Assembly (NCBI RefSeq): GCF_041410465.1
Contig: NZ_CP166961.1
Span: forward strand, 3,100,001-3,164,000
Length of the DNA stretch: 64,000 nt
From: Thalassotalea sp. 273M-4
GTDB lineage: Bacteria > Pseudomonadota > Gammaproteobacteria > Enterobacterales > Alteromonadaceae
Direction: 5' to 3'
The notes under the pieces were generated by a model. The model saw only the letters and a program-made list of their open reading frames with translations. It made no database searches and was not told the DNA's origin. This document shows, one piece after another, positions 63,169-64,000 of the stretch; within the stretch, counting starts at the first letter, position 1; each line of letters opens with the position of its first letter. The position numbers were made by a program, and so were the translations under genes.

Positions 63169-64000
63169 TTGAACCAAACCACAGGCAAACGCCTCAATAA
63201 ATACATCAGTGAATCTGGCTTTTGCTCTCGTCGAGAAGCCGACAAGCTTATCGCCGATGGCGTCGTCACGATCAATGATAAATCACCTGAGCTAGGCACC
63301 AAAGTACAAGACGGTGACATCGTTAAAGTCAATGGCAAAGTCATAGGCGCCATGCCCGAAAACAAGTCGGATCGAGTGTATATTGCTTATCATAAACCCA
63401 TTGGCATCACGTGTACGACCGAGCGTCACGTGCGCGGTAATATTATAGATGCAATCAATCACAAGCAGCGCATCTTCCCCATTGGTCGCCTAGATAAACC
63501 CTCTGAAGGGCTAATCTTTTTGACCAGTGATGGCGATATTGTGAATAAAATTTTACGCGCCGAAAATGCACATGATAAAGAGTATATCGTTACGGTCGAT
63601 AAGCCTATCAGTGAACGCTTTGTCCAGCGTATGGCCAAAGGGGTGCCAATTTTGGGTACAGTGACCAAGCCCTGCCAAGTAAGCGTGGTCAGCAAATATG
63701 TTTTTAAAATCATTTTAACCCAAGGTTTAAACCGCCAAATCCGCCGGATGTGTGAATACCTCGGTTATGAAGTTACCAAACTCAAGCGCACCCGTATTAT
63801 GTCGGTGTCTCTTGATGGTTTAAAACCTGGCCAATGGCGTAATTTATCCCGTAAAGAAATGCAGGAAATTAATGCCGCTGTTGCCTATTCGCGAAAAACA
63901 GCCGTGGCCAACGATGAGACTCCAGCAAGCAGCAAGGTAGCCAGTGAGCCGCTAGAACCTGTTAACCATGATGGCGAAAACTTAAAGACACAAGACAGTG
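63169..64000 (+). CDS. rluF: 23S rRNA pseudouridine synthase RluF (3'-truncated by window edge)
   Basis: Open from TTG 63169 to the right edge, about 277 codons. An in-frame TGA lies just upstream, so TTG (with a GAG site 8 bases before it) is the only start that keeps the S4 domain ([26 protein letters not shown], residues 6-27). RsuA-family catalytic motif [16 protein letters not shown] contains the Asp nucleophile, followed by LGTVTKPCQ and [17 protein letters not shown]. These match RluF, which modifies U2604 of 23S rRNA. The tail after about residue 240 is low-complexity. Confidence 0.9.
   Translation, partial: MNQTTGKRLNKYISESGFCSRREADKLIADGVVTINDKSPELGTKVQDGDIVKVNGKVIGAMPENKSDRVYIAYHKPIGITCTTERHVRGNIIDAINHKQRIFPIGRLDKPSEGLIFLTSDGDIVNKILRAENAHDKEYIVTVDKPISERFVQRMAKGVPILGTVTKPCQVSVVSKYVFKIILTQGLNRQIRRMCEYLGYEVTKLKRTRIMSVSLDGLKPGQWRNLSRKEMQEINAAVAYSRKTAVANDETPASSKVASEPLEPVNHDGENLKTQDS

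Noticed and set aside
62961..63713. Minus-strand frames at the right end
   Set aside because: They lie opposite the rluF coding sequence, which has clear S4 and pseudouridine synthase motifs.

Overview
The window looks like the chromosome of a marine gammaproteobacterium of the Alteromonadales (Colwellia/Thalassotalea-like). This is inferred from moderately AT-rich DNA and from gene orders shared with E. coli but carrying local insertions: gmk-rpoZ-spoT-(ridA)-trmH-recG, ubiE-ubiJ-ubiB-(outer-membrane gene)-tatABC-(extra gene)-tatD-hemB, and rhlB-gppA divergent from trxA-rho. No species call is possible from the sequence alone.

Layout. 1-8.4 kb (minus): glycogen/maltodextrin operon glgP-glgB-malQ-lipoprotein alpha-amylase (the amylase runs off the left edge), with a decayed ORF between glgB and malQ and two identical 10-bp palindromes upstream of glgP. 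8.7-15.1 kb (minus): an rRNA operon (16S-23S-5S) without spacer tRNAs, with two near-identical promoters and an unusual downstream zone of three terminators, two leftover 5S 3' ends and structured repeats. 15.4-20 kb: yceH, a lipoprotein gene, a GH30 glycosidase and lrgAB. 20.27-28.99 kb: a genomic island of about 8.7 kb bounded by a 56-bp direct repeat. The left repeat is the 3' end and terminator of a probable small RNA gene whose promoter region carries a perfect FNR-type site. The island encodes a tyrosine integrase, an excisionase-like protein, a TOPRIM primase-helicase followed by a paired-iteron array (candidate replication origin), a SIR2-type NADase-like protein, a membrane coiled-coil protein, a lipoprotein and small unknowns. 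It has no recognisable virion or conjugation genes and resembles a phage satellite or small integrative element.

29-34.6 kb (minus): nhaC-like antiporter, gamma-glutamyltranspeptidase and 5-oxoprolinase pxpABC, probably one operon for using gamma-glutamyl compounds. 34.8-38 kb: a possible M14-like metallohydrolase, an exported protein, and iron storage genes in which two bacterioferritin subunits have complementary active sites (one ferroxidase, one haem-binding), with bfd and Fur-like sites. 38-42 kb: DUF445 protein, aromatic/aspartate aminotransferase, and a class IV aminotransferase paired with a sulfotransferase-like protein.

42-64 kb: core functions: nucleotide metabolism and stringent response (gmk, rpoZ, spoT), RNA methylation and repair (trmH, recG), ubiquinone synthesis (ubiE, ubiJ, ubiB), Tat export, haem synthesis (hemB), polyphosphate/ppGpp turnover (gppA), RNA helicase rhlB, thioredoxin, Rho, and a 3'-truncated rluF at the right edge. 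No CRISPR array, insertion sequence or tRNA gene was seen.
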